From contig QHSC01000087.1 in the NCBI GenBank assembly GCA_003220345.1, positions 34,857 to 98,856 of the forward strand: 64,000 nucleotides of DNA. The letters run 5' to 3'. Both the position numbers and the translations under genes were made by a program. How positions within the stretch are numbered: position 1 is the first letter of the stretch; each line of letters begins with the position of its first letter. Origin of the DNA: Candidatus Rokuibacteriota bacterium (GTDB lineage: Bacteria; Methylomirabilota; Methylomirabilia; Rokubacteriales; CSP1-6). Of the stretch, positions 46,319-57,267 are shown piece by piece. Below the pieces are notes generated by a model. The model searched no databases and was not told the origin of the DNA. It saw only the letters and a program-made list of their open reading frames with translations.

Positions 46319-47866
46319 CTAGGGCCCGATCTCCTTGACCTTCTGGCCTCCCGCCGGATGCACCAGGCGGTTGAGCGCGTTCACGTATGCTCGCGCGCTC
46401 GCCTCGATCACGTCAGTCGAGCTGCCTTTGCCCGGCACCACGGTGCCGTCGAAGTCCACCCGGACCGACACCTCGCCGATGGCGTCCTTGCCGGAGGTGA
46501 CGGCGCGCAGCTGATAGTCCTGGAGCCGACCCTTGAGCCCGGTGATGGCGTCGATGGCGTTCAGCACCGCGTCCACCGGCCCGTCGCCCACGCCCGAGTC
46601 CTGGAAGACCTCGGTGTCCTTCTTGAGACGCACCGTGGCCGAGGGGATGATGCCCGTCCCGCTGATCATGTGCAGGTAGTCGAGCGTGTACGTCTCGGGC
46701 ACCTGGGCGATCTCGTCCTTGACGATGGAGATCAGGTCGTCGTCGAAGATCTCCTTCTTCTTGTCCGCGAGATCCTTGAACCGCTTGAAGGCCTTGCCGA
46801 GCTCGCCCTCGTCGAGATCGAAGCCGAGCTCTCTCAACCGCGCGGCGAGAGCGGCCCGGCCCGAGTGCTTGCCCATGACGAGCTTGTTGGCGGCCCGGCC
46901 GATGTCTTCCGGCTTCATGATCTCGTAGGTGAGCTTTTCCTTGAGCACGCCGTCCTGGTGGATGCCCGCCTCGTGGGCGAAGGCGTTCTCGCCCACGATG
47001 GCCTTGTTGGGCTGCACGTGCACGCCCGTAATGGAGGAGAGGAGGCGCGAGCTCTTGAAGATCTCCTCCGTGCGCACCTGGGTGTCGATCTCGAAGAAGT
47101 CCTTGCGCGTCTTGAGCGCCATCACGATCTCCTCGAGGGAGGCGTTGCCCGCCCGCTCCCCGATGCCGTTGATGGTGCACTCGATCTGCCGCGCCCCCGC
47201 CCGGATGGCCGCGAGGGAGTTGGCCACGGCCTGGCCCAGGTCGTTGTGACAGTGCACGGAGAGCACGGCCTTGCCGCTGTTCTTGACGTGCTCCCGGATC
47301 TTCATGATCCGGTTGAACCACTCCTCGGGAATGGCGTAGCCCACGGTGTCCGGGATGTTGATGGTGCGGGCCCCCGCGTCGATGACCGCCTCCAGCACCT
47401 CGCACATGTAGTCGAAGTCCGTGCGGGAGGCGTCCTCGGGCGAGAACTCCACGTCCTCGCAGTACGCCCTCGCGTGCTTGACCGCGTCGACGGCCGCCTT
47501 CAGGACCTCGGCCCGGCTCTTCCTGAGCTTGTACTTGAGGTGGATGTCCGAGGTGGCCACGAAGGTATGGATGCGGGAGCGCCTCGCGTACTTGACCGCC
47601 TCCCACGCCCGGTCGATGTCGGCGAGCCCCACCCGGCTGAGCCCGCAGATGATGGGCGCCCCCTCCAGGGTGCCCACCTGCTTGGCGACCTCGCGCACCG
47701 CCTCGAAATCCTCGTCCGAGGAGATGGGGAAGCCCGCCTCGATGACGTCGACGTTGAGGCGGGCGAGCTGCCGCGCCATCTCGAGCTTCTCCTGCGTGTT
47801 CATGGAAAACCCGGGGGCCTGCTCGCCGTCCCGGAGCGACGTGTCGAAGATGATGATCCGGTCCAT
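46319..47866 (-). CDS. leuA: 2-Isopropylmalate synthase
   Basis: The 515-residue enzyme commits 2-ketoisovalerate to leucine. The catalytic HMGL-like domain (1-280) has FDTSLRDGEQAPGFSMN, HCHNDLGQAVANSLAA and INGIGERAGNASLEE. The LeuA dimer/allosteric domain follows, with the Gly-rich end VVPGKGSSTDVIEASARAY, so leucine feedback is expected. ATG 47864-47866 is preceded by AGGAGG-like GGAGG; a GTG one codon earlier is less likely. Confidence 0.96.
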   Translation of the reverse strand: MDRIIIFDTSLRDGEQAPGFSMNTQEKLEMARQLARLNVDVIEAGFPISSDEDFEAVREVAKQVGTLEGAPIICGLSRVGLADIDRAWEAVKYARRSRIHTFVATSDIHLKYKLRKSRAEVLKAAVDAVKHARAYCEDVEFSPEDASRTDFDYMCEVLEAVIDAGARTINIPDTVGYAIPEEWFNRIMKIREHVKNSGKAVLSVHCHNDLGQAVANSLAAIRAGARQIECTINGIGERAGNASLEEIVMALKTRKDFFEIDTQVRTEEIFKSSRLLSSITGVHVQPNKAIVGENAFAHEAGIHQDGVLKEKLTYEIMKPEDIGRAANKLVMGKHSGRAALAARLRELGFDLDEGELGKAFKRFKDLADKKKEIFDDDLISIVKDEIAQVPETYTLDYLHMISGTGIIPSATVRLKKDTEVFQDSGVGDGPVDAVLNAIDAITGLKGRLQDYQLRAVTSGKDAIGEVSVRVDFDGTVVPGKGSSTDVIEASARAYVNALNRLVHPAGGQKVKEIGP

Positions 47867-47884
47867 CACGTATCCTCCATCGCG

Positions 47885-48700
47885 CTAGTGCGCGTCCCTG
47901 GTTCCCTTCTCGTTGACCATCGGCTGATCCAAGCGGCGGCGCACCCACACGGGGCGCGTGGGACCGCTCAGCAGGTACAGCGAGAACAGGATGAACAGGA
48001 ACCACTGCGGATGCGTGGCCACGATGAGCACGCCCAGGACCACGAGGACGAGCACCTGGGCGGGGCGGCGGCGCGCGAAGTCCACTTCCTTGAAGCTGTA
48101 GTAGCGGAAGGTCGAGACCATGAGGAGGGCGACCACCACCGTGCCCACGCTGATGGCGGCGGCCTGCCAGCGCCCGATCTCCGTCCCTTCCAGGAGCAGC
48201 GCGGTGGAGGCGACGATGCCCGCGGCGGCGGGGGTGGGCAGACCCACGAAGTAGCGGCGGTCCGTCACGCCCTGGTAGACGTTGAAGCGCGCGAGCCGGA
48301 GGGCGCCGCAGATGACGAAGAGAAAGGCCCCGAGCCAGGCCACGCGGCCGAATTGCTGGAGGGCGAGGGCATAGAGCATGAAGGCGGGCGCGACGCAGAA
48401 GGACACCACGTCCGCGAGGGAGTCGAACTCCACGCCGAACTGGGTGGTGGTCCTGGTCAGCCGCGCGACCTTGCCGTCGAGGATGTCGAGGATCATCCCC
48501 ACGAAGACGGCCACCGCCGCCTCGACGAAGCGGGCTTGCGCGGAGAGCACGATGGCGAGGAAGCCGCAGAAGAGGTTGCCCGTGGTGAGGAGGCTGGGAA
48601 GCAGGAAGATGCCCCGCCGCGGATGCTCGCGGAACTCCTGCCAGCGCCGGCGCCGCGGATGGCGCGCGCCGTCCCCGCTCTGATGCTGTCTCCGTCTCAC
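47885..48700 (-). CDS. pssA: CDP-diacylglycerol-serine O-phosphatidyltransferase
   Basis: The 271-residue membrane enzyme makes phosphatidylserine. The CDP-alcohol phosphotransferase signature is complete, DG-x2-AR-x8-G-x3-D-x3-D in DILDGKVARLTRTTTQ and following. About seven helices. The first 30 residues are Arg-rich and cytoplasmic. Start is GTG (48698-48700), overlapping the psd stop. Partner of psd in phosphatidylethanolamine synthesis. Confidence 0.94.
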   Translation of the reverse strand: MRRRQHQSGDGARHPRRRRWQEFREHPRRGIFLLPSLLTTGNLFCGFLAIVLSAQARFVEAAVAVFVGMILDILDGKVARLTRTTTQFGVEFDSLADVVSFCVAPAFMLYALALQQFGRVAWLGAFLFVICGALRLARFNVYQGVTDRRYFVGLPTPAAAGIVASTALLLEGTEIGRWQAAAISVGTVVVALLMVSTFRYYSFKEVDFARRRPAQVLVLVVLGVLIVATHPQWFLFILFSLYLLSGPTRPVWVRRRLDQPMVNEKGTRDAH

Positions 48701-49323
48701 CGCAGCACTCCCATGATGGTCTCTCCGCCCCGCACCCTGTCCCCCACCCGTACTCTCAGCACAGCGCCTCGCGGAACGATGAGGTCCGTCCGCGAGCCGA
48801 ACCGGATCAGCCCGTACCGCTCACCCGCCTGGAGCTTGTCCCCCGGCCGCACTCGGCACACGATGCGGCGGGCGAGCACCCCCGCGATCTGCCTCACCCC
48901 CACGCGCGCGCTGTCCCCCTCCAGGGCCACCGTGCAGCGCTCGTTCAGCTCCGAGGCCTCGTCCCGATACGCGGCCAGGAAGCGTCCCTCCGCGTACTGG
49001 ACGTCTCGCACGAGCCCCGCCACGGGGGAGCGGTTCACGTGCACGTCGAGGGGCGACAGGAAGATGGACACCCGCGTCGCTCGCCCCACCCAGCCGTCGT
49101 CCACGTCCGCCACGCCCATCACGCGCCCGTCGGCGGGGGCGAGAACCGCTCCCGTCACCGCGGGCGGCGTCCGCTCGGGATCGCGGAAGAAGCCGAGGCA
49201 CGCCAGCGCGAAGAGCGCGAGGGGGGCCGCCGCCCACCACCACCCGATCCAACCCAGGATACACGCGGCCGCCGCGGCGGGGACGATAAAGCGCCAGCCT
49301 TCGACGGCGACGGGGAGGCGCAC
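48697..49323 (-). CDS. psd: Phosphatidylserine decarboxylase (short type)
   Basis: The 208-residue proenzyme is the short, archaeal-type PSD. Two N-terminal helices are followed by the core with LAPADGRVMGV, FLSPLDVHVNRSPVAG and the self-cleavage site in LIRFGSRTDL, where the Gly-Ser bond breaks to make the pyruvoyl group. Start is GTG (49321-49323). It lies between ilvC and pssA, an ilv-psd-pssA-leuA arrangement shared by several bacterial groups. Confidence 0.94.
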   Translation of the reverse strand: MRLPVAVEGWRFIVPAAAAACILGWIGWWWAAAPLALFALACLGFFRDPERTPPAVTGAVLAPADGRVMGVADVDDGWVGRATRVSIFLSPLDVHVNRSPVAGLVRDVQYAEGRFLAAYRDEASELNERCTVALEGDSARVGVRQIAGVLARRIVCRVRPGDKLQAGERYGLIRFGSRTDLIVPRGAVLRVRVGDRVRGGETIMGVLR

Positions 49324-49338
49324 GCGCTCGCCGTCCCG

Positions 49339-50343
49339 CTACACCCGCGGGGGCTTGATCCAGGACATCATCTTGCGCAGCCGCGCGCCCACTTCCTCGA
49401 TGGGATGCGCGGCGTCGCGGCGCCGCTGGGCGAGAAAGCCCGCGCGGTGCGCCTGATTCTCCAGCACCCATTCGCGCGCGAACTGGCCCGACTGGATCTC
49501 CCCGAGGATCTTCTTCATCTCGGCCTTGGTCTCCTCGCTGATGATCCGCGGCCCCCGCGTGTAGTCGCCGTACTCGGCAGTGTCCGACACGGAGTAGCGC
49601 ATGTAGGAGAGACCGCCCTGGTAGAAGAGATCCACGATCAGCTTCATCTCGTGCATGCACTCGAAGTAGGCGACCTCGGGCTGGTAGCCCGCGTCCACGA
49701 GCGTCTCGAAGGCGGCCTTGATCAGGTGTGAGACGCCGCCGCACAGGGTCGTCTGCTCGCCGAAGAGATCCGTCTCCGTCTCTTCCTTGAAGGTCGTCTC
49801 GATCACGCCGGCGCGCGTGCAGCCCACGCCCTTGCCATAGGCGAGGGCGGTGTCCCGCGCCTTGCCCGACACGTCCTGGTACACGGCCACGAGGGCAGGC
49901 ACGCCCGGGCCCGCGGTGAAGAGATCGCGCATCACGTGACCGGGCGCCTTGGGCGCGATCATCGACACGTCGACGTCGGGCGAGGGCACCACCTGGTTGA
50001 AGTGGATGTTGAAGCCGTGGGCGAACATCAAAGTCTTGCCCTTGCCGAGGGTGCCCTTGATGGACTCCTCGTAGATCTGCCGCTGGCTCTGGTCGGGCAG
50101 GAGGATCATGATGACGTCGGCGGCGGCGGCCGCGTCGTTCACCGTCATCACCTTGAGCCCGTCCTTCTCCGCCCGGGGCCAGCTCGGCGAGCCCTTGTAG
50201 AGCCCGACCACCACGTCCTGGCCCGAGTCCTTGAGATTCAGGGCGTGCGCGTGCCCCTGGCTGCCGTAGCCGATGATGGCGATCTTCTTGCCCTTGAGCA
50301 GCCCGAGGTCCGAGTCCTGATCGTAGAAAATCTTCGCCGGCAT
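49339..50343 (-). CDS. ilvC: Ketol-acid reductoisomerase (class I)
   Basis: The 334-residue NADPH enzyme makes dihydroxy acids in valine/isoleucine synthesis. Rossmann motif [17 protein letters not shown], Mg-ligand stretch [13 protein letters not shown], and [17 protein letters not shown] are present. Length shows the short class I form. ATG at 50341-50343 with an AGGAG site 11 bases upstream. It follows ilvN by 22 bases. Confidence 0.97.
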   Translation of the reverse strand: MPAKIFYDQDSDLGLLKGKKIAIIGYGSQGHAHALNLKDSGQDVVVGLYKGSPSWPRAEKDGLKVMTVNDAAAAADVIMILLPDQSQRQIYEESIKGTLGKGKTLMFAHGFNIHFNQVVPSPDVDVSMIAPKAPGHVMRDLFTAGPGVPALVAVYQDVSGKARDTALAYGKGVGCTRAGVIETTFKEETETDLFGEQTTLCGGVSHLIKAAFETLVDAGYQPEVAYFECMHEMKLIVDLFYQGGLSYMRYSVSDTAEYGDYTRGPRIISEETKAEMKKILGEIQSGQFAREWVLENQAHRAGFLAQRRRDAAHPIEEVGARLRKMMSWIKPPRV

Positions 50344-50365
50344 GACGTGTGCTCTCCTGTGATGG

Positions 50366-50965
50366 TTAGTCCGCGAACCCGACCACGCGCGGGTCCTGGG
50401 CGGCGGGGTTCGAGGGGCGCGGGGGGGCGGTCTTGCCCAGCTTCTCCTCGGCGCGGCGGAGCCGCGTCTTGGGGCTGCGGGCGATGGCGACCTTGCCCGT
50501 GCGCACCACTTCCTGGATGCCGAAGGCCCGGAGGAGCTCGAGCATGGCTTCGATCTTGGACTCCTCGCCCGTGACCTCGAGGGTGTAGCTGGCCGCGGTC
50601 ACGTCGATGACCTTGGCGCGGAAGATGTCCGCGATGCGGAGGACCTCCGCGCGCGCGCTCGGCTCCGCGTTGACGCGGACGAGGAGCATCTCGCGCTCCA
50701 CGTGCGTCTCCTCGCTGAGGTCGATGACCTTGATGACGTCGATGAGCTTGTGGAGCTGCTTCATGACCTGCTCGATGACGAAGGCGTCGCCCCGCACGAC
50801 CAGGGTCATGCGCGACACCGCGGGGTCGAGCGTCTCCCCCACGGACAGGCTCTCGATGTTGTAGCCCCGGGCGGAGAAGAGCCCGGCCACGCGCGAGAGC
50901 ACCCCGAAGCGGTTCTCCACGAGAACCGCGATGGTGTGCTTCTTGATCTCCGGCGCATCGGCCAC
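50366..50965 (-). CDS. ilvN: Acetolactate synthase small (regulatory) subunit
   Basis: A 199-residue regulator of IlvB. The ACT domain (about 10-85) has [25 protein letters not shown] start and [10 protein letters not shown]. The C-terminal IlvN domain follows. About 35 extra residues at the end (basic, then Pro-rich, from RSPKTRLRR to VVGFAD) are longer than in most homologues. GTG start 50963-50965, two bases after ilvB. Confidence 0.95.
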   Translation of the reverse strand: MADAPEIKKHTIAVLVENRFGVLSRVAGLFSARGYNIESLSVGETLDPAVSRMTLVVRGDAFVIEQVMKQLHKLIDVIKVIDLSEETHVEREMLLVRVNAEPSARAEVLRIADIFRAKVIDVTAASYTLEVTGEESKIEAMLELLRAFGIQEVVRTGKVAIARSPKTRLRRAEEKLGKTAPPRPSNPAAQDPRVVGFAD

Positions 50966-50967
50966 GG

Positions 50968-52722
<1,755 letters not shown>

Positions 52723-52753
52723 AGCGTTACCCTCCTTCGTTCTCGTGCGCTCA

Positions 52754-53586
52754 CTACAGCAGCCCCGCCGAGGCGAGGCACTCCTTGATGTCTTCGATGG
52801 CATCGCCGTCCGGCGTCCCGAGGGGCGCCCGGCACGGCCCGCCATAGAAGCCCTGCAGGTCCAGGGCGGCCTTGAGCCCGCCGATGCCGAATCGTCCGGC
52901 CACTCCCCGGTCCGCGAGCATCATGCGCGCGGCGATGGCCTTGGCCTCTTCCCATCGCCCATCGCGCGCGAGCCCGTACACCTCGCACAGCTCGCGGCCG
53001 GCGATAGCGCCGAGGGCGAGGACGCCGCCCGAGGCTCCGATGGGCAGCGCGGGCAGCAGCGCCGCCGCCGAGCCCACGAGCACGTGGAAAGTCTTCGGCG
53101 TCAGGTGGATGGGTGCTCGGCGATGCGCGCGACGGTGTCGGGCTCGAGATTGATCCCGGTGTTGAGCGGGAAGTTGTAGAGCATGACGGGGATGGGCGAG
53201 GCCTCGGCCACCGCGACGTAATGGCGCACCTGCGCTCCCGCCTGGGCGAAGCCCTTGGTGAAGTAGTGCGGGGTGATCACGATGGCCGCGTCCGCCCCGA
53301 TCTCCGCCGCGCGCTTCGTCTGGCGAATCGTGTGAAGCGTGGAGTTCGCGCCCGTCCCGGCCAGGAAGGCCTTGCCGCGAGGGATCGCCTCGCGGGCGGC
53401 CACGAGCACGGCGTCGCGCTCGGCCTCCGAGAGCATGGGAAACTCGCCCGTGGAGCCCAGCACGACGTAGCCCGCGAGGTCCGTGGCGTTCCACTTGGCC
53501 AGGTTCGCCTTGAGCCGATCCGTGGCGACCTGGTCGCCGCGGAAGGGCGTGGGCACGGGGACGTACACGCCGTGGAAGTCACGCAC
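52754..53586 (-). pseudogene. DapA/NanA-family aldolase with an internal deletion
   Basis: The first part (GTG 53586 to stop 53101) covers DapA residues 1 to about 155: PVPTPFRGD, GSTGEFPMLSEAER, AGTGANST and the active-site tyrosine in TPHYFTKGF, ending in RIAEHPST. The second part continues in another frame from LTPKTFHVLVGSAAALLP to the stop at 52754. The missing piece, about 20 residues, is where the family has HPNIVGIKDSSGD with the Schiff-base lysine. The gene as read cannot be active. It follows ppdK with an 8-base overlap. Substrate class (dihydrodipicolinate synthase or another pyruvate aldolase) cannot be decided. Confidence 0.82.
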
Positions 53587-56386
53587 GGGGGCGGCTCCTT
53601 GACGCGCGACCGGACGTGTGTCCTTCCGCGCGTCGCGGTTGCTTGATCTGGGCATGCGCGGACGCGAGCCAGGCGATGGGCACCATGTAGGGAGAGCAGG
53701 AGACGTAGTCCATGCCCACGTCATGGCAGAACTCGACGGAGGACGGCTCGCCTCCGTGCTCTCCGCAGATGCCCACCTTGAGCTTGGGCACAGTCTTGCG
53801 GCCGCGCTCGATGCCGATCCTGATCATCTCCCCTACCCCTTCCTGGTCCAGCACGGCGAAGGGATCGCTGGGGAGCAGCTTGTGCTCCAGGTAGAAGGGC
53901 AGGAACTTGCCGATGTCGTCGCGGCTGTAGCCGAAGGTCATCTGGGTCAGATCGTTGGTGCCGAAGGAGAAGAACTCGGCGTGCTGGGCGAGCTCGTCCG
54001 CGATCAAGGCCGCCCGCGGCACCTCGATCATGGTGCCGACCGAATGACCGACCTTGACGCCCATGTCGCTCACCGTCTGCCGGGCGACGCGCTCCGTCAT
54101 CTCGCGCGTGAGCTTCATCTCCTCGACGGTGCCCGTGAGCGGGATCATGATCTCGGGAGGCTCGACCCGCACGCCCCGCTTCGCCACCTCGCAAGCCGCT
54201 TCCATGATCGCGCGCACCTGCATCTCGTAGATCTCGGGGAAGGTGATGCCGAGCCGGCAGCCCCGGTGGCCGAGCATGGGGTTGGCCTCCTGGAGAGCCT
54301 CGATGCGCGCCCGGATGGCGCCTAGCTCCTGGTGCCGGGCCGGGTTGATGCCGAGGGCGTCGAGCCGCGTGTACTCCTCGAGCACTTCCTTGTACTTGGG
54401 AAGGAACTCGTGGAGGGGCGGGTCGAGAAGCCGTATGGTCACAGGAAAGCCGTGCATGGCCGTGAAGATGCCGATGAAGTCCTCGCGCTGGAAGGGCAGG
54501 AGACTGTCCACGGCCTTGCGGCGGGCCTGCTCGTCACGGGACATGATCATCTCGCGGACGATCGCGATGCGGTCCGCCTTGAAGAACATGTGCTCCGTGC
54601 GCACGAGGCCGATGCCGACCGCCTTGAATTCCCGGGCCTTGGCGGCGTCCTCCGGAGTGTCGGCGTTGGCGCGCACCTTCGTCGTGCTGACCTTGCCTGC
54701 CCATTCGAGGACCTTCTCGAACTCCGGGGAGAGCGTCGGGTCCACGAGGGGCAAGGCGCCCATGACCACCTCGCCCGTCGCGCCGTTCAGGGTCACCACC
54801 TGCCCCTCGCGCACCACCGTCCGTCCCGCGCGGAAGAGCCGGCTCTCCTCGTCCACCACCACGTCGCCCGCGCCCACCACGCAGCTCTTGCCCCAGCCGC
54901 GCGCCACGACGGCCGCGTGAGAGGTGAGCCCGCCGCGCGAGGTCAGCACTCCCTGGGCGGCGTGCATGCCCGCCACGTCTTCGGGGGACGTCTCCGCGCG
55001 CACGAGGATCACCTGCTCCTCGCGCAGCGCCATCTCCACCGCCTTCTCGGGATCGAAGACGACCTTGCCGACGGCCGCCGCCGGGGTGGCGGCCAACCCC
55101 TGAGCGATGGCCGTGTACTTGGCCTTGGGGTCCACCGTCTTCACCAGGAGCTGGTTGAGCGAGGAGGGCTCGACGCGAAGGAGGGCCGTGTGGATGGACT
55201 TCTCTCGTCGTTCCGACGACTCTTTTATCCGGCGATCGTCGAACAATCCTTCCTTCAGCATCTCCACCGCGATGCGCACGGCGGCGCCGGCCGTCCGCTT
55301 GCCCGAGCGCGTCTGCAAGATGAAGAGCCGGCCTTCCTGCACCGTGAACTCGATGTCCTGCATGTCGCGGTAGTGGCGCTCGAGCCGGTCCTTGATGGCC
55401 ACGAGCTCGTCGTAGACCTTGGGCATGCTCTCCTTGAGGGCGGCGATGGGCTGCGGCGTGCGGATGCCCGCCACCACGTCTTCGCCCTGAGCGTTGACGA
55501 GGAACTCTCCGAAGAACCGCCGCTCGCCGCTCGACGGGTCGCGCGTGAAGCACACCCCCGTGCCCGACGTCTCGCCGAGGTTGCCGAAGACCATGGCCAT
55601 CACCGTCACCGCGGTGCCCCAGTCGTCGGGGAGCCGGTGGATGCGCCGGTAGTCGACGGCCTTCTTGGCGAACCACGAGTCGAAGACCGCAGACACGGCC
55701 AGCCGGAGCTGCTCGACGGGATCCTGCGGGAAGGCCTTGCCCGTGCGGGCCTGGACGAGCCGCTTGAACTCCGCCACGAGGGCCTTGAGCGGCTCGCGCT
55801 GCAGGTCGGCGTCGGACCGGGCCCCCGCCTGGGCCTTGGCTCGATCGAGAAGCTCGTCGAAGGCGTGGCGGTCGATGCCGAGGACCACGTCACCGAAGAT
55901 GGTGATGAAGCGGCGATAGCAGTCCCAGGCGAAGCGCTCGTTCTTGGTCCAGCGCGCGAGCCCCAGCACCGTCCGGTCGTTGAGACCGAGGTTGAGGACG
56001 GTGTCCATCATGCCCGGCATGGAGGCGCGGGCCCCCGAGCGCACGGAGACGAGGAGGGGCCGCGCGGGGTCTCCGAGCTTGAGGCCGACGGCGGCCTCCA
56101 GGCGAGCGAGCGCCGCGAGCACCTGCTCCCAGAGCCCCGCCGGGTGCTTGCGTCCCCCCGCCGAGTACGCCGCCCAGGCCTCGGTCGTGATCGTGAAGCC
56201 GGGCGGCACCGTGACGCCCAGGTTCGTCATCTCCGCCAGCTCGCAGCCTTTACCGCCGAGCAGATGTCGCAGCGCGCTCGACCCCTCCGCCTTCCCGTTG
56301 GCGAAGGCGTACACGTACTTGTGTCGGCGAGCACCGCTGCTCGGAGACGCCGTCCGCGCGCCCTTGCGTACCCTGGCGTGTGCCAT
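53579..56386 (-). CDS. ppdK: Pyruvate, phosphate dikinase
   Basis: A 935-residue enzyme interconverting pyruvate + ATP + Pi with PEP. The ATP-grasp domain (to about 350) has GGKGCELAEMTNLG, SVRSGARASMPGMMDTVLNLG and ETSGTGVCFTRDPSSG. The phosphohistidine is in SRGGLTSHAAVVARGWG. The PEP-utilising barrel has HRGCRLGITFPEIYEMQ and VGICGEHGGEP with the catalytic cysteine. The C-terminal tail is basic and unique. It has its own promoter with an operator-like palindrome, and the GntR gene lies just upstream, suggesting gluconeogenic control. Confidence 0.97.
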   Translation of the reverse strand: MAHARVRKGARTASPSSGARRHKYVYAFANGKAEGSSALRHLLGGKGCELAEMTNLGVTVPPGFTITTEAWAAYSAGGRKHPAGLWEQVLAALARLEAAVGLKLGDPARPLLVSVRSGARASMPGMMDTVLNLGLNDRTVLGLARWTKNERFAWDCYRRFITIFGDVVLGIDRHAFDELLDRAKAQAGARSDADLQREPLKALVAEFKRLVQARTGKAFPQDPVEQLRLAVSAVFDSWFAKKAVDYRRIHRLPDDWGTAVTVMAMVFGNLGETSGTGVCFTRDPSSGERRFFGEFLVNAQGEDVVAGIRTPQPIAALKESMPKVYDELVAIKDRLERHYRDMQDIEFTVQEGRLFILQTRSGKRTAGAAVRIAVEMLKEGLFDDRRIKESSERREKSIHTALLRVEPSSLNQLLVKTVDPKAKYTAIAQGLAATPAAAVGKVVFDPEKAVEMALREEQVILVRAETSPEDVAGMHAAQGVLTSRGGLTSHAAVVARGWGKSCVVGAGDVVVDEESRLFRAGRTVVREGQVVTLNGATGEVVMGALPLVDPTLSPEFEKVLEWAGKVSTTKVRANADTPEDAAKAREFKAVGIGLVRTEHMFFKADRIAIVREMIMSRDEQARRKAVDSLLPFQREDFIGIFTAMHGFPVTIRLLDPPLHEFLPKYKEVLEEYTRLDALGINPARHQELGAIRARIEALQEANPMLGHRGCRLGITFPEIYEMQVRAIMEAACEVAKRGVRVEPPEIMIPLTGTVEEMKLTREMTERVARQTVSDMGVKVGHSVGTMIEVPRAALIADELAQHAEFFSFGTNDLTQMTFGYSRDDIGKFLPFYLEHKLLPSDPFAVLDQEGVGEMIRIGIERGRKTVPKLKVGICGEHGGEPSSVEFCHDVGMDYVSCSPYMVPIAWLASAHAQIKQPRRAEGHTSGRASRSRPRA

Positions 56387-56433
56387 TTCCTCGACCCCCT
56401 CGGTCGGGCGGCCCGGTCTGCAGAGAAAGAAAG

Positions 56434-56454
56434 GCAGGCCCCGAAGAGGCCTGC
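56434..56454 (-). terminator. C(UUCG)G hairpin in the ppdK leader
   Basis: The minus strand reads GCAGGCCTC-TTCG-GGGCCTGC followed by CTTTCTTTCT. It looks like an intrinsic terminator, yet it lies between the ppdK promoter and the ppdK start. It may end transcription from the upstream gntR operon, attenuate ppdK, or cap the 5' end of its mRNA. Confidence 0.65.
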
Positions 56455-56465
56455 GTTATCCGGTG

Positions 56466-56512
56466 ATGGTATGCGACGGCAAGCCCGATGTCAACAAATA
56501 TGTTGCGTGACA
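56466..56512 (-). promoter_or_regulatory. ppdK promoter with overlapping operator-like palindrome
   Basis: Minus strand -35 TTGACA (56489-56494), 17-base spacer, -10 TACCAT (56466-56471). The -35 box is embedded in nested inverted repeats: CAACA-N4-TGTTG (56492-56505) within TGTCA-N14-TGACA (56489-56512). This is a plausible site for the GntR-family regulator encoded immediately upstream. Confidence 0.6.
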
Positions 56513-56517
56513 GGCAC

Positions 56518-57267
56518 TTACGAGACTTTGCGCGGCCCCTTGCTCCGCGCCTTGACGGGACGAGCGCGCGTGAAGCTCTCGCTTCCGGTGACAAGTTTCT
56601 CGACAGCCTCCAGATGGGTGCGCATCGCTCGATACGCCCCCGCTTCGTCTCCGCGACGTATTGCCCGGAGCATGCGCCGGTGGTCGTGATGCGAACGCGT
56701 GGGACGGCCGGGCGTGAGCAAGCTTTCCTCGCGACTCTGGGAGAGTAGATCCAGCAACGCATTGACGATTCGGACGATGGCGCGGTTGTGTGCGGCCTCG
56801 GCGATGGCGGCGTGCAGGGCCGAGTCCTGCGCCATTCCCGTCCGCCCCTGGGCGACCTCGCGCGCCTGCTCTTCGAGGATGCGCTCCATCTCGCCCACCT
56901 CTTCGCGGGAGGCCCGCCGCGCGGCCAGCGCGGCGATGGCCGGCTCGAGGATGCGACGCGCCTCGAAGAGCTCCCCCACCGCTTCGCGATGCGGGAGAAT
57001 GACGAGGGCGAGCGGCTCGATCAGCGCCTCCACCGAGACGTCACGCACGAAGGCGCCCTCGCCCGCCCGGATCTCGATGAGGCCGCGGCTCTGCAACGAG
57101 CGCAAGGCCTCGCGCACCGAGGTGCGGCTGACGCGGAATCGCTCGGCGAGCTCGCGCTCCGGGGGAAGGCGATCGCCCGAGTTCAGGCGGCCGTCGGCGA
57201 TCAGCGCCTTGACCTGGCGAACGATGTCCTCGTAGATCCGGATGGACTTGACGGGCTCGAGCTCCAT
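56518..57267 (-). CDS. GntR-family (FadR/FCD subfamily) transcription regulator
   Basis: The 249-residue product has an N-terminal winged helix (about 8-72) with GDRLPPERELAERFRVSRTS and SLQSRGLIEIRAGEGAFV. An FCD domain (about 90-230) carries the metal-ligand histidines in DSALHAAIAEAAHN, HHDHRRMLRAI and MRTHLEAVEK. FCD regulators usually sense small carboxylates. Last gene after tctCBA-terC-terC, and next to ppdK, so either unit may be its target. The ATG overlaps the terC stop by one base (TGATG). Confidence 0.92.
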   Translation of the reverse strand: MELEPVKSIRIYEDIVRQVKALIADGRLNSGDRLPPERELAERFRVSRTSVREALRSLQSRGLIEIRAGEGAFVRDVSVEALIEPLALVILPHREAVGELFEARRILEPAIAALAARRASREEVGEMERILEEQAREVAQGRTGMAQDSALHAAIAEAAHNRAIVRIVNALLDLLSQSREESLLTPGRPTRSHHDHRRMLRAIRRGDEAGAYRAMRTHLEAVEKLVTGSESFTRARPVKARSKGPRKVS

